A stretch of DNA of 64,000 nucleotides from JAENVT01 sp963720775. GTDB lineage: Bacteria; Actinomycetota; Acidimicrobiia; Acidimicrobiales; Ilumatobacteraceae. The stretch lies in contig CAVRGR010000006.1 of assembly GCA_963720775.1 (NCBI GenBank), positions 558,001-622,000 on the forward strand, given 5' to 3'. Numbering within the stretch: the first letter of the stretch is position 1; each line of letters begins with the position of its first letter. The translations under genes and the position numbers were made by a program. A model generated the notes under the pieces. The model saw only the letters and a program-made list of their open reading frames with translations. It ran no database searches and was not told where the DNA came from. This document shows, piece after piece, positions 8,227 to 17,750 of this stretch.

Positions 8227-9627
8227 ATGCGCTGGCGTTCGCTCATTCCCGCGATTGCTGCGCTCACCGCGTCGGTGACCGGCTGCGGTGATGGGAACGA
8301 GCCGGCGGCGACGAACACACCGGCGTCAACGGTTGTGACGACCGAATCGAACGCAGGGTCGGGCGCGCGCCGACGACACCGTCCGACCAAACTGAGCCGC
8401 CAACGCCGCAGACCACGTCGACAGATCCGGCAACAACCAGCGCGCCACAGCCTGGCGATGCACTGCAAGGCTGGATCGACGGCCAGATCGAAGCTGGGCG
8501 GACCCAAGGCTTCGAAGTGACCGGCGAGGGAACGGATGCTCGCCTTGTGGTCGCGTACCGAGGAGCAGTCACCGATGTCGCCGGCATCATGGAGATGGGT
8601 GACGGCACGCTGGTCGAGCTGCCGGCCGACCTGCCCAAGGGTCCCTCCACGCCCTACGTCGCTGGAATCGGCGGACGAGCTGTGTTGATCGGCCGGGTCG
8701 GCGACCATCTCGAGATGTGGGTGCTCGACCCTTCGTCCGGCAGTTGGGCCCACGCGATCCCGCTGGGCGTTTTCGCCGACAACCAGGCCGTCCCGACCGT
8801 CTTCGATCTCGACGGCCGCCTCTTCATCGCCAACGAAACCGTTCGCGACGACGGCACGAACACGGCCACCTACGTACCCGACCGGCAAGAGGGCGTGATC
8901 GTCGCACCCGACCTCACGCTCACTGCGATGGCCGCACCCCCGCCCGGGCTGTTCATGGACTTCACCGCCAAGGTGGGAAGCCGCGCCTTCGTCCTCGGAC
9001 GAGACATCAACGCAGGTGGAGTCGCTCCGCTTACCGAGCCGTGGCAGTTCGACGCATCAACGAACCAATGGTCCGTCGTGCTGTCGCCACCGTGGCTCGA
9101 CTGCAACCCGAACTGCAGTTGGCGGGCACCACACGAATACGGGGACCTCTTCCTCGAGGTCGCGCTCGGCCACTCCTTGATCAAGATGCTCCCCGACGGA
9201 ACCATCGGCCTCTACTCGCCGGCAGATGAGAGCTGGCGTCAAAATGGGCAGTGCACCATTCGCGCTGCAAAGCCCGGCCACAGCCACCTTGGGCGATGTG
9301 GTCGTTGTCGCCCCACAGCCGGTGATCGGTCTCGACCCAGCTGCAGTCGCCGACATCGGTGTACTCGACACCACCAGCGGACAATGGACCACCACTCCGC
9401 TCGCTGACCTCGGGGCATCCGGCTTCGCGGAGAGCCGACGAGAGCTACGAACCGACGGTCGGCTCATCATGCTCGGGTTCTCTGCCGATGGGTTGCCGCC
9501 GATCGAACCGACCTCTGTCTTCGATCCTGCAACCAGCGTGTGGCGCCCGCCGTCAACCGCCGAGATCAGCCTCTGGGCCGAGCTCTACACACTCGGCGAC
9601 AGCACCCTGCAGTCCCTCGCCAACTAG
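8227..9627 (+). pseudogene. Lipoprotein with beta-propeller-like repeats, two frame changes
   Basis: Begins with a clear lipoprotein signal (MRWRSLIPAIAALTASVTGC, lipobox VTGC) and a Pro/Thr linker that jumps frame at the GCGCGCG run near 8362-8371. The second part (8375-9240) and third part (from about 9245, after an AAAA run) contain repeats of the kind WVLDPSSGSWAHAIPLG, WQFDASTNQWSVVLSPP and VLDTTSGQWTTTPLADLG. Such repeats resemble blades of a Kelch or galactose-oxidase type propeller. The two shifts cancel each other, giving about 467 codons. No enzymatic motif was found. It could be a functional surface lipoprotein misread by sequencing errors, or a decaying island gene. Confidence 0.7.
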
Positions 9628-9860
9628 GGCGCTGCTGAGTAGTCCGCACCCTTTTGAGTTGGTCAATGCAGCCGCCTCCCCGACGACAGACGTGGGCGCC
9701 GCGTCACCGTGGCTGCCGGCCTGGCCCTGCACGATTCCTGCACAAGACCTGGCCGCACCTGTCGGACCTGGGCGGATCAGACAGACACGGGCGGACAACA
9801 GCGGTGGACGTGACCAGGGCAAGCGGACTGAGCCGGACGTTCCGGACGTGGGAGTGAAGT
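9628..9860. other. Non-coding stretch before displaced tRNA half
   Basis: About 230 bases between the lipoprotein remnant and the tRNA-Leu fragment hold no convincing gene. It contains several CGGAC-type short repeats (for example around 9760-9850) but no terminator with a T-tract. If the attachment-site reading is right, this is the distal end of the inner element. Confidence 0.4.
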
Positions 9861-9912
9861 CTTAAACCCCCCTCCTCGCAAGAGGGTGTGGGTTCGAACC
9901 CCACCCCGGGCA
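9861..9912 (+). repeat. Displaced tRNA-Leu 3' half (attachment site), copy 1
   Basis: Starts exactly at the anticodon loop CTTAAAC (9861-9867), continues through a variable arm, a perfect T-arm GTGGG-TTCGAAC-CCCAC (9888-9904) and acceptor strand CCCGGGC plus A (9905-9912). No 5' half is present upstream. The acceptor strand is fully complementary to the GCCCGGG of the intact tRNA at 6021. Confidence 0.85.
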
Positions 9913-10073
9913 CAAGTGCGATGCAATGTGAACGACCACATCGAACTCGTCCACGTCACCCTCTGACCACCGTGCGGTTTGCCGACGACACCTCTTGCCG
10001 ATCCGGATCGGGAGCGAGCGGCGGCGTGGAAGACTGGCGGCACCCATCAGCCGGTGGGTGAAGGGGGATCGCT

Positions 10074-13000
10074 GTGTCGCAACGGCTGCCGTCGGGGACG
10101 GTGACGTTCTTGTTGACCGACATCGAGGGGTCGACGTTGGCGTGGGAGCGGGACGCGACCGCGACCGCCGTCGCGGTGACGCGCCACTATGAGATCCTCG
10201 ACCAGGTGATCGCTGCGCATAGCGGCCATCGCCCCGTCGAACAGGGCGAAGGCGACTCGACCGTGTCGGCGTTCCCGGCGGCGACCGATGCGGTGGCCGC
10301 TGCGTTCGTCGCCCAGCGCGCGTTGACGGATGTCGGTGTGAGCGTTCGAATGGCCGTCCACACCGGCGAGATCGAGTTGCGCGACGAGGGCAACTACTTC
10401 GGACCGACGATCATCCGATGTGCCCGGCTCCGCTCGATCGCCCACGGCGGCCAGATCGTGGTGTCGGACGCGACACGATCGCTCGTGCACGACCACCTCC
10501 CGCCCGGCGCATCCCTGCTCGACCTGGGCACGCATCGGTTGAAGGATCTCGACAGCGCGGAGCGAGTGTGGCAGCTGTGCCACGTGGACCTCCACGGTGA
10601 GTTCTCGCGTTTGCGATCGCTCGATTCGTACAACCACAACCTGCCGACGCGCCTGACATCGCTGATCGGGCGCGCGGCCGACACGGCGGCAGTGATGGCC
10701 GCGTTGCGCGACAGCAGGATGGTGACCCTGGTCGGCACCGGAGGCGTCGGCAAGACACGGCTGGCGTTGCAAGTCGCGGGTGCGTCGATCTACGGGTACG
10801 ACGGCGGGGTGTGGTGGGTGGAGCTAGCGACGGTCAGCGACCCGGCCTCGGTCCCGGGGGCTATCCTCGCGGCACTCGGCATACCGGCACAGCCTGGAAG
10901 GCGGCCGGTGCAGCTGCTTGGTGAACAGGTCGGAGATCGGTCGACGTTGTTCGTTCTCGACAACTGCGAGCACGTGATTGCCGCGTCGGCAGTGTTCGTC
11001 GAAGAGATCCTCACCCAGTTGCCCGCGGTGACGGTGCTGGCGACGAGTCGTGAGCCGCTGTCGGTGCCCGGCGAGACGGTGTGGCGGGTTCCCTCGCTGG
11101 CGGTTCCCGACGCGGCTACACCGCACAACGTCGCCTCGGTCGAGCGGTCTGAAGCGACACAGCTATTGCTCGAACGTGCCCGCCGTGCACGTTCGGACCT
11201 CGTCCTCACCGACGCCGCCGCGGATGCCGTCGTTCGGATCTGTCGCCGCCTCGACGGGATTCCGCTGTCGATCGAGCTCGCTGCGGCGCGATGCCGCAGC
11301 CTGACGTTCGAGCAGATCGCCCGAGAGCTCGACGATCGCTTCCGCCTGCTCACAGGCGGTGCGCGCACGGTCATGGAGCGGCAGCAGACGCTCAAGGCCT
11401 CGATCGACTGGAGTCATGACCGGCTCGATGCGGCCGAACGAGCCTCGCTGCGCCGCATGGGTGTGTTCGTCGGGCCCTTCACAGTCCGCGGCTGCGGAGG
11501 CGGTCATCGGCTCGTTCGGCGATGTCGAGCCGAGCGACGTCCTCGATCTCGTCGAACAGTTGGTCGACAAGTCTTTGCTCAGCGTGCAAGGCGCCGACGC
11601 CGCCGGCGACTCCCGATTCCGGTTGCTGGAGACGCTTCGGTACTACGCACTTGACCGGCTCGCCGACGCGGGCGAGGCGGGCTCGGCCCGCGACGCGCAC
11701 GCCGAGTACTGGGCCGACTGGGCAGGAGCGCACGACGTGCACGCCGACTGCGGGCTCGCCTCCAGCGACGTGATCCCGGAGAACCTTCCCAATCTCTCGG
11801 CGGCCGCCCGATGGGCATGCGCCTCACGACCCGGCCTCGTGCAGCCGCTGATCCTGTGCATCGGGCCGTTCCTGCAGCTCGAGGGCGATGGCGGGGCCGA
11901 GAGCGCTACCGAGGGACTGCTCGAGTCGGCGCTCGCTGCGGTCGAGGACGACGAGGTCGCCTGGGCACATGTGGCGATGGCAACGGCGTTTGCCTACTTG
12001 TACACCGGGGTGTTCCGGCCAGGTTTCCCCTGGCGCGGTTCACCGTCATCGCTCGCCACTCGAGACGACGGGCTCGTACAGCGAGTCGCCGACATCGCCG
12101 AGCGCCACGATCTGTCGCTGGTACGGGCGATGATCACATACGTCGTATCGGCGTCGCAGACCATTGCGCCGGAAGGTTTGACGGCCGCGGGTTCTCTGTT
12201 CGAGGCGGCGGGTAGTCCGAGCTGGGCATCGCTGAGTCGGGCGATGGGCGTGCGCTTCCTTGCTGCCACCGGCCGGGTCGGCGAGGCAGAGGAAGCGCTG
12301 CGGATCCCGATGGCTGACGACGACACCGTTCGCATGCTGGCTATCGGTAGTGAGGCGCAGGTGGCGGTCGTGCGCGGGCGACTCGCCGGAGTTGCCGAGC
12401 GCGCCCGGCGTGAGCTGGAGGGTCTGGAGACGCAGCGGAGTGCCACGCTCATCGTGACTGCCAGCCTCGCCTATGAAGCGGCCGCCCGCGTCGCGTTTTT
12501 CGCCGGTGATCGTGACGTGCTCGCCTGGGCGGCGCAACTGCTGGAGCGCGTCGCCAGGACGAGGCTCACGCGGCGCTACGCAGCGATCGCGCTCGCCCAC
12601 CGCAGCGTGGTCGAAGGTGCGGAGCGCGGTGACCCGCCCGATGAATGGATCTCGGCGGCGCTGCTGGCGCGAATGAGAGAGTCGGTAACCGGTGGCGGCC
12701 TGCTGCAGCGCGAGACTGCCTACCTGGCCCTCGCAACCGCGGACATCGCGTGGATCGCCGCCGAGCGCGCCAACATCGAACGCTTCGCGGCCGGCGACGC
12801 CCGGGCGCAGTGCTTCCTGTCGATGTGCGACGCCGTGCTCGCACAAATCGCCGGCAACGACCAATCGGCCGAGCATCACTGGCACGATGTTCTGGCGATC
12901 GCCTCGGACCACGGGTTCGGTCTGCTGTGGATCGACGCGCTGGAAGGCTTGGCGATCTGCGCTGAGCGTGCGGGGGAGAAGGAGATAGCGGCTCGGCTGG

Positions 13001-13356
13001 CCGGTGCTACGGAGGCGGCCCGCTACGACCGCGGGTACAAGTACCGCTACCCACACGTCGCTGAGTTGCCGGTTGGGTCCGACGAGGGCCGGGCACTGTC
13101 GCTCGACGATGTGACGGCATGGGTCCGGCGCGCACGCGGTGAACGTGCACGGCCGACGACCGGGTGGGCGTCGCTGACCCCGACCGAGGTCGAAGTCGCC
13201 CGCGCTGTCGCCGGCGGTCTCACCAACCAGCAGGCCGCCGAGCGGCTGTTCGTCAGCGTACCGACCGTCAAGACCCACCTGCGTCACATCTTCGCCAAGC
13301 TGGCAATCGACAACCGTGCGCAGCTCGTTGCCGTCGCCGCCGACCACGAGCGATAA
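10074..13356 (+). CDS. Adenylate/guanylate cyclase-ATPase-LuxR regulator (one frameshift)
   Basis: A ~1090-residue signalling protein. Domains in order: class III nucleotidyl cyclase (~5-165; VTFLLTDIEGSTLAWE with the metal-binding Asp, GEGDSTVSAF), an NB-ARC/MalT-like ATPase (~185-470; Walker A VGTGGVGKTR near residue 222, LFVLDNCEHV as Walker B), a helical repeat region (~480-1000), and a C-terminal LuxR-type helix-turn-helix (LTPTEVEVARAVAGGLTNQQ, SVPTVKTHLRHIFAKL). This arrangement is common in large actinobacterial genomes. The frame changes near 11485: TVCCGCGGCT-type sequence reads well only if one C is removed (giving FTVAAAEAVIG). The region on both sides is well conserved, so a sequencing error is as likely as inactivation. 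GTG 10074 starts the cyclase domain at its usual place. Confidence 0.85.
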
Positions 13357-13467
13357 GCAGCACCGGGCACGTCTCATCCTCGGAGGCCAGCCAGATCATC
13401 CCCGCTGCCTGCCGAGTTCAGCCGATCGATGGATGTTCACAAGCGCCCACCGGAGGATGGTGGCGGC

Positions 13468-14283
13468 ATGACGAACACCTCCATCATCATCCGAAGTGGC
13501 ACCGACACGCTCACCGCCTCCGACACGATCGACGCCGTCTTGTTCGACCTCTCGGGCACCCTGCTCGACGAGGGTTATGCGCGTCACGCCTTAGCCGCCG
13601 TGGCGACCGCCATGTCTGAGCGGTGGGGGATCGATCACGACGTAGCGTCCACCGACATCAGGCAGGCGATAGCCGCCGTGAGCGCCGAGATGGCCGATCG
13701 GCGCTTCTACCTGATGCGCGACGTGATGTGCGCTTCGTTCGAACGCGTCATCAGCGCCCACGGACGCTGTGCCACAGCGCTTGAGCTCGTCGCACTGGAT
13801 CACCTGATGTGGTCGGAAGCGATTCCGACCGCGGTGGCCGCCGAGGGGGCGATCGAGACGATCACCGCCCTACGCTCCGCCGGAATCCGGACCGGAATCG
13901 TGAGCTATGCCGACATCGGCGTGTTCGAGGGACTACTCGAACAGATCGGGCTCGCCGGGCTCACCGACATTGAGGTCTGCTCGGAGATGGCGCGCTCGTG
14001 CAAGCCGGACCCGGCGATCTTCGTGATGGCCCTCGACGGCATCGGTGTCCCGCCCGAGCGGGCGCTGTTCGTCGGCGACAGCGTGGAATCAGATGTCGTC
14101 GGCGGCAATCGAGTCGGCATGCGAACGGTTCTGCTCTCGGGTCGCGAGTTCGCGATCGGTACCGGATCGAGCGATGACCCGATCACCCACCCCGACTATC
14201 ACACGAACCACCTCGCCGACGTGCTCGACTTGCTCGACGGCGCACCGAGGGGCCACCGAGGGCTACTCACCAATGCGTGCTGA
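13468..14283 (+). CDS. HAD-superfamily hydrolase
   Basis: A 271-residue haloacid dehalogenase-type hydrolase. Motif I is VLFDLSGTLLDEG with the nucleophile Asp near residue 27; the usual second Asp (DxD) is a Ser here, which is seen in some HAD subgroups but weakens a standard phosphatase prediction. Motif II is IVSYAD (Ser), motif III SCKPDPAIF (Lys), motif IV FVGDSVESDVVG (Asp pair). The helical cap lies between motifs I and II (~45-120). ATG 13468 is preceded by GGAGG 11 bases upstream; an ATG 39 bases earlier is less likely. The gene lies between the two displaced tRNA halves, so it may be cargo of the outer element. Substrate unknown. Confidence 0.82.
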   Translation: MTNTSIIIRSGTDTLTASDTIDAVLFDLSGTLLDEGYARHALAAVATAMSERWGIDHDVASTDIRQAIAAVSAEMADRRFYLMRDVMCASFERVISAHGRCATALELVALDHLMWSEAIPTAVAAEGAIETITALRSAGIRTGIVSYADIGVFEGLLEQIGLAGLTDIEVCSEMARSCKPDPAIFVMALDGIGVPPERALFVGDSVESDVVGGNRVGMRTVLLSGREFAIGTGSSDDPITHPDYHTNHLADVLDLLDGAPRGHRGLLTNAC

Positions 14284-14357
14284 GTTGCATGCAGAGTTCA
14301 AGTGTCCGAATTGACGCGTCGACACACGACGACCTCAGGAGGCTGGGCGGCAGAGTG

Positions 14358-14744
14358 TCAGATCTGTTCGATCGTGATCTTGGCCCGGGTCGCGTCGGCG
14401 ATCTTGAGAGTGTGGCTGTGGTTCGACGTCACGACGGCGTCGTGGCGTCGGATGGCCCCTTCGACGACGGTGACGTCGACGATGTCGTCGTGTCCAGATT
14501 TGCCGGCGAGCAGCCCGACGGCTCGAGCCTGCTCGACGGACAGCACCTCGGTCTCGCACAGTGCAAGAAACCTGGCAAGGCTGGCATGGCGTGCGCCACC
14601 CCGCCAAGCTTCTGCGAGCACTGGTGTGGGGACGGTGGGGGCGACCTCTTCGGCGAGGAATCCGGCGTGGAGTGCCCACATGCGGCGGTCGTTGTGGTCG
14701 GCGGCGATGAGTGCGCCCGTGTCGTAGGTGACGCCGTGCATCAT
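14358..14744 (-). CDS. PIN-domain (VapC-like) ribonuclease toxin
   Basis: A 128-residue PIN protein. Acidic active-site residues are readable as Asp in VTYDTGALIAAD, Glu in VPTPVLAEAWRGG and Asp in GHDDIVDVTVV near the C-terminal half, the order expected for VapC endoribonucleases that cut tRNA or rRNA. The start ATG (14744) overlaps the stop of the antitoxin gene as ATGA, so it is translationally coupled to it. The second Met one codon later is an equal alternative. Longer upstream reading is antisense noise. Lies inside the outer tRNA-Leu element, where such modules stabilise mobile DNA. Confidence 0.88.
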   Translation of the reverse strand: MMHGVTYDTGALIAADHNDRRMWALHAGFLAEEVAPTVPTPVLAEAWRGGARHASLARFLALCETEVLSVEQARAVGLLAGKSGHDDIVDVTVVEGAIRRHDAVVTSNHSHTLKIADATRAKITIEQI

Positions 14745-15010
14745 GCGGTCTTGCGTGTCGGCTGGCGGCGGAGCATCGCTCGGGCGCGGGCGAGTCCATC
14801 GGCGAGCTCGTCGGGGGTGAGGGCGCCGTGCTGGCGTTCCCACTCGGCGATTCCGCGTCGGCCGGCGTCGAGGCGGAGGCGGTGGGCGGCAGTGTCAGCC
14901 AACCAAGCGCTGACGGTCGTGCCCTCTTGGGCAGCGGCGACCTCGATGGCCTCGGCGAGGTCGGGTGGGAGCGAGATCGAGCGTTTCTGACGGATGGCCA
15001 CGGAAGTCAT
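14741..15010 (-). CDS. Ribbon-helix-helix antitoxin partner of the PIN toxin
   Basis: An 89-residue protein with an N-terminal ribbon-helix-helix: KRSISLPPDLAEAIEVAAAQEGTTVSAWL (residues ~8-37), the DNA-binding fold of CopG/VapB-type antitoxins. The C-terminal tail (about 50-89: EWERQHGALTPDELADGL and RARAMLRRQP) would wrap the toxin. ATG 15010 was chosen because it starts just before the ribbon strand; the upstream open frame has no homologous look. Its stop overlaps the start of the toxin by the ATGA arrangement. It most likely represses its own operon from the short region upstream of 15010. Confidence 0.86.
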   Translation of the reverse strand: MTSVAIRQKRSISLPPDLAEAIEVAAAQEGTTVSAWLADTAAHRLRLDAGRRGIAEWERQHGALTPDELADGLARARAMLRRQPTRKTA

Positions 15011-15180
15011 GGTAGTACAGGCGGTAGGACAATTTCCATTCCAGAGGTGCACAAAAGGTGCACAGGACTTGCGAACACTCAGCACTACTGCAGCACACCA
15101 GAGAGACTGCACGGACTGAAGCCGCATACCACAGCACACTCGACGGACTGCAGGACACCACAGACACACGAACTAGCGGT

Positions 15181-15231
15181 CTTAAACCCCCTGACCTTCG
15201 GGTCATGTGGGTTCGAACCCCACCCCGGGCA
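15181..15231 (+). repeat. Displaced tRNA-Leu 3' half (attachment site), copy 2
   Basis: Same structure as the copy at 9861: it starts at anticodon loop CTTAAAC, has a variable arm with a GACC-TTCG-GGTC hairpin, T-arm GTGGG-TTCGAAC-CCCAC and acceptor strand CCCGGGC plus A. No 5' half precedes it. In a stacked-integration model this is the original 3' end of the chromosomal tRNA. Confidence 0.85.
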
Positions 15232-15623
15232 CCATATAAGTCCTGGTCAACGTAGGAGTCCTGGATACTCGTCGCCTGACATTAAGATGTTGTGCACTCA
15301 AAGGTTTAGAAGGATTCAGATCCCTCAGATCCCTCAGACCGCGTCGTTCCCACCACGAGAGCGGCGGGTTCATCCCTCGTGTATGACCCGATCGGCGACC
15401 GGTTCATCGAGATCGACGATCGCGAGCTCGAGCGACTCGTCGCCACGCCACGACACGAACTGTCCACCGATGTCGACGAAACGAGCGTGCCACGCCGCGG
15501 CAGGACCTGCGCCTGTCATCGTGTTGGGGGCGGATGCTGCGAGTTCGACCTGACCGATTCGTCACTGCGGCAGCGCCGCCGAGGGAACTGCGCGACGTCG
15601 CGGCCCGCCTGGCCGAGTTCGCC
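15232..15623. other. Intergenic region without a recognisable gene
   Basis: About 390 bases between the outer tRNA fragment and the aldose dehydrogenase gene. Short open frames exist on both strands, for example a plus-strand frame from about 15382 beginning YDPIGDRFIEIDDREL and a minus-strand frame ending near 15371, but neither has a convincing start, length or family resemblance. I treat it as junction DNA next to the attachment site. Confidence 0.4.
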
Positions 15624-16605
15624 TCATGACCGAGGCGGCCACTCCGCGATCAGGTTCTGCTGGCGAAGGGCTGTCCAGATCCCCTCGGGTACCGGCTGTG
15701 CCCGGCGCCGGACGACGTCGGCGACCTCCTCCGGCGACCGCATCCCGACGACCACGCTGGCGATCGCCGGGTGGCGGGCAGCGAAGGCAAGGGCGACGGT
15801 GGGCAGGTCGACGCCAAACTGCTGGCAGACGCGTGCCAACTCGTGGGCGCGCTCGACGAGCGCAGTCGAGGCGGGCCGGTAGTCGTAGGTGGCGCCCGGT
15901 CGGGGCCGGGGGAGCGCCAGGAGACCGGAGTTGAACACCCCGGCGTTGATGACACCTACCGTGCGCCGGAGTGCCGTGGGAAGCAGGTCGCAAGCAGCGG
16001 TCTGGTCGAGCAGGCTGTAGCGCCCGGCGACCATCACGACGTCAGCATCGGTCTCACGGACGAACCGCGCCAGTAGCGCCGAGTCGTTCATGCCGGCGCC
16101 GTAGCTCCGGATCGTCCCTTCGGCACGCAGCGCGGACAGGGCTGGCGCCGCCTGCTCGATCGCCTCAAAGACGTGGTCGTCGGGATCGTGGATCAGGACG
16201 ATGTCGATCCGGTCGAGACCGAGGCGCCCGAGGCTCGCCTCGATCGAGCGCCGGACGCCGTCGGCGCTTTGGTCGCGCACGCGGTGATGGGTGGCGGCGA
16301 CGTCGAACCCCCTCGTCGTCGCGTCCGGTCACCGTTCCAGCCGGCACGAGCAAGCGGCCGACCTTGGTCGACACGACGTACTCGGCCCGCGGGTGTACCC
16401 GCAGCGCCTCGCCGAGACGTCGCTCGGAGAGACCGAGCCCGTAGTGCGGCGCGGTGTCGAAGTAGCGGATCCCAGCCTCCCATGCCGCCCGGATCGTCCG
16501 CGCCGCTTCCTCGTCGCTCATTGCCCGGAACAGGTTGCCGATCGGAGAGCCTCCGAAGCCACGGCTCGGGAGCACGAGAGCGTTCGCAGTGTTTGCCCGG
16601 ATCAC
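15624..16605 (-). CDS. Aldo/keto reductase, D-threo-aldose (L-fucose) 1-dehydrogenase type (one frameshift)
   Basis: About 326 residues of an AKR. The first piece shows LPSRGFGGSPIGNLFRAMSD, FDTAPHYGLGLSERRLG (catalytic Asp and Tyr) and VVSTKVGRLLVP (Lys); the second shows DRIDIVLIHDPDD (His) and the C-terminal cofactor region. Together they match D-threo-aldose/L-fucose 1-dehydrogenases, which oxidise L-fucose or L-galactose with NAD(P)+ to the lactone. The frame changes at a C5 run (16308-16312): four Cs would give DEGFDVAATHHR in frame. The GTG start (16605) overlaps the stop of the upstream enolase-family gene by GTGA. Its reaction is step 1 of the oxidative fucose route whose later steps are at 25.7-28.6 kb. 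Confidence 0.85.
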
Positions 16606-17750
16606 CGAACCACTTCGTTGTCGAGCCGACAGCCGGCGTTGGCGGGACGGACGTGCGGACCGCGCGGCGATGTCGGGGGCTGTGGCGTGGATGCTGCGAT
16701 GGTCGCCTCGTCGATCCTGATCCCGATGCCGGGCTCGTCGCCGAGCACGAACTGCCCGTCCTCGACGGTGAAGTCGACGGTGAGCCCGAGCGGCGGCGTG
16801 AGGTCCTGCAACTCGGAGCTGATGTGGTTCGGCACCGACGTCGCCGCGTGCAGGACGCACATGGGCGTCGTGCCGATCGGGCTCACCGGAAGGTCGTGGG
16901 CATGGGCCAGCACGGCGACCCGCAGGAAGTGGGTGACACCGAACACGGCACTGGTCTGCACGACGTCGAGCGCGCCGGCGGCGATCAGCGGGCGGAATTG
17001 CTCGAGGCCGGTCAGGTTCTCCCCGGCGGCGATCGACGCCCGTACGCCGCGCCCGACCCTGACCATTCCGTCGGCGTCCCAACGCCGCACCGGCTCCTCG
17101 ACCCAGATCAGGTCGATGGATCGCTCCAGCTCGGCGATGTGGCGCACAGCCTGCTTGCCCGTGAAGGCTTCGTTGGCGTCGAGCATGAGGCCGGGCCGTG
17201 ATCCGGGGTTGGCGTCGGCGAGAACGTCGCGCACGAGGGTGAGCCGCGCCCGGTCGCGCTCGACGTCGAGGCCGCCCTTCAGCTTGGCGGCGCGCACGCC
17301 GTGCTCGGCGTAGGTCCGGTACGCCGCGGCGAGCGCCTCGTCGTCGAGCGCGACGTCGAGCGCGGATGCGTACGCCGGCAGCGTCCGGTCCCGTCCACCG
17401 AGCAGCCGCCACAGTGGCTGGCCCGCAGCCTTCGCCTTGATGTCCCACAGGGCGCTGTCGAGGGCGCCGATGGTCGCAAAGACCGAGCCGGCGTGACCGG
17501 GCTTGAAGGCCCGCCGAAGCATCCGGTCGTACAGGGCGACCGTCGCCAGCGGGTCCTCGCCCTCGATCGCGGTGAAGATGTTGTCGAGGTCGGTGTGCGA
17601 GCCGAGGCCGACGCCCGTGATGCCGGCGTCGGTCTCGACCACGACGAGGCGGACCGTCACGACGCCGTCGGAGAACACGCCGTTGGCGTCGCCCACCGGA
17701 CGACCCCAGTCCTGGATCGTGGTGATGGGGCGGCAACCGGTAACACGCAT
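16602..17750 (-). CDS. Mandelate racemase/muconate lactonizing enzyme family dehydratase
   Basis: A 382-residue enolase-superfamily enzyme. The capping domain is N-terminal (~1-125). In the barrel, AAKLKGGL carries the KxK-type base, GLMLDANEA the first metal Asp, IWVEEPV the second metal Glu and AAGENLTG the third Glu. A late region (VVQTSAVFGVTHFLR, PVSPIG) corresponds to the strand-6/7 end, where the usual His dyad is not clear. Family members dehydrate acid sugars or racemise. Placed as the first enzyme gene after the CUT1 permeases and 1 bp from them, with an aldose dehydrogenase after it, it most likely dehydrates the aldonate from the imported sugar. The exact substrate cannot be read. 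Confidence 0.82.
   Translation of the reverse strand: MRVTGCRPITTIQDWGRPVGDANGVFSDGVVTVRLVVVETDAGITGVGLGSHTDLDNIFTAIEGEDPLATVALYDRMLRRAFKPGHAGSVFATIGALDSALWDIKAKAAGQPLWRLLGGRDRTLPAYASALDVALDDEALAAAYRTYAEHGVRAAKLKGGLDVERDRARLTLVRDVLADANPGSRPGLMLDANEAFTGKQAVRHIAELERSIDLIWVEEPVRRWDADGMVRVGRGVRASIAAGENLTGLEQFRPLIAAGALDVVQTSAVFGVTHFLRVAVLAHAHDLPVSPIGTTPMCVLHAATSVPNHISSELQDLTPPLGLTVDFTVEDGQFVLGDEPGIGIRIDEATIAASTPQPPTSPRGPHVRPANAGCRLDNEVVR

Noticed and set aside
14277..14990. Plus-strand open frame of 237 codons
   Set aside because: Antisense to the PIN/RHH pair, which has clear motifs and coupled start/stop.
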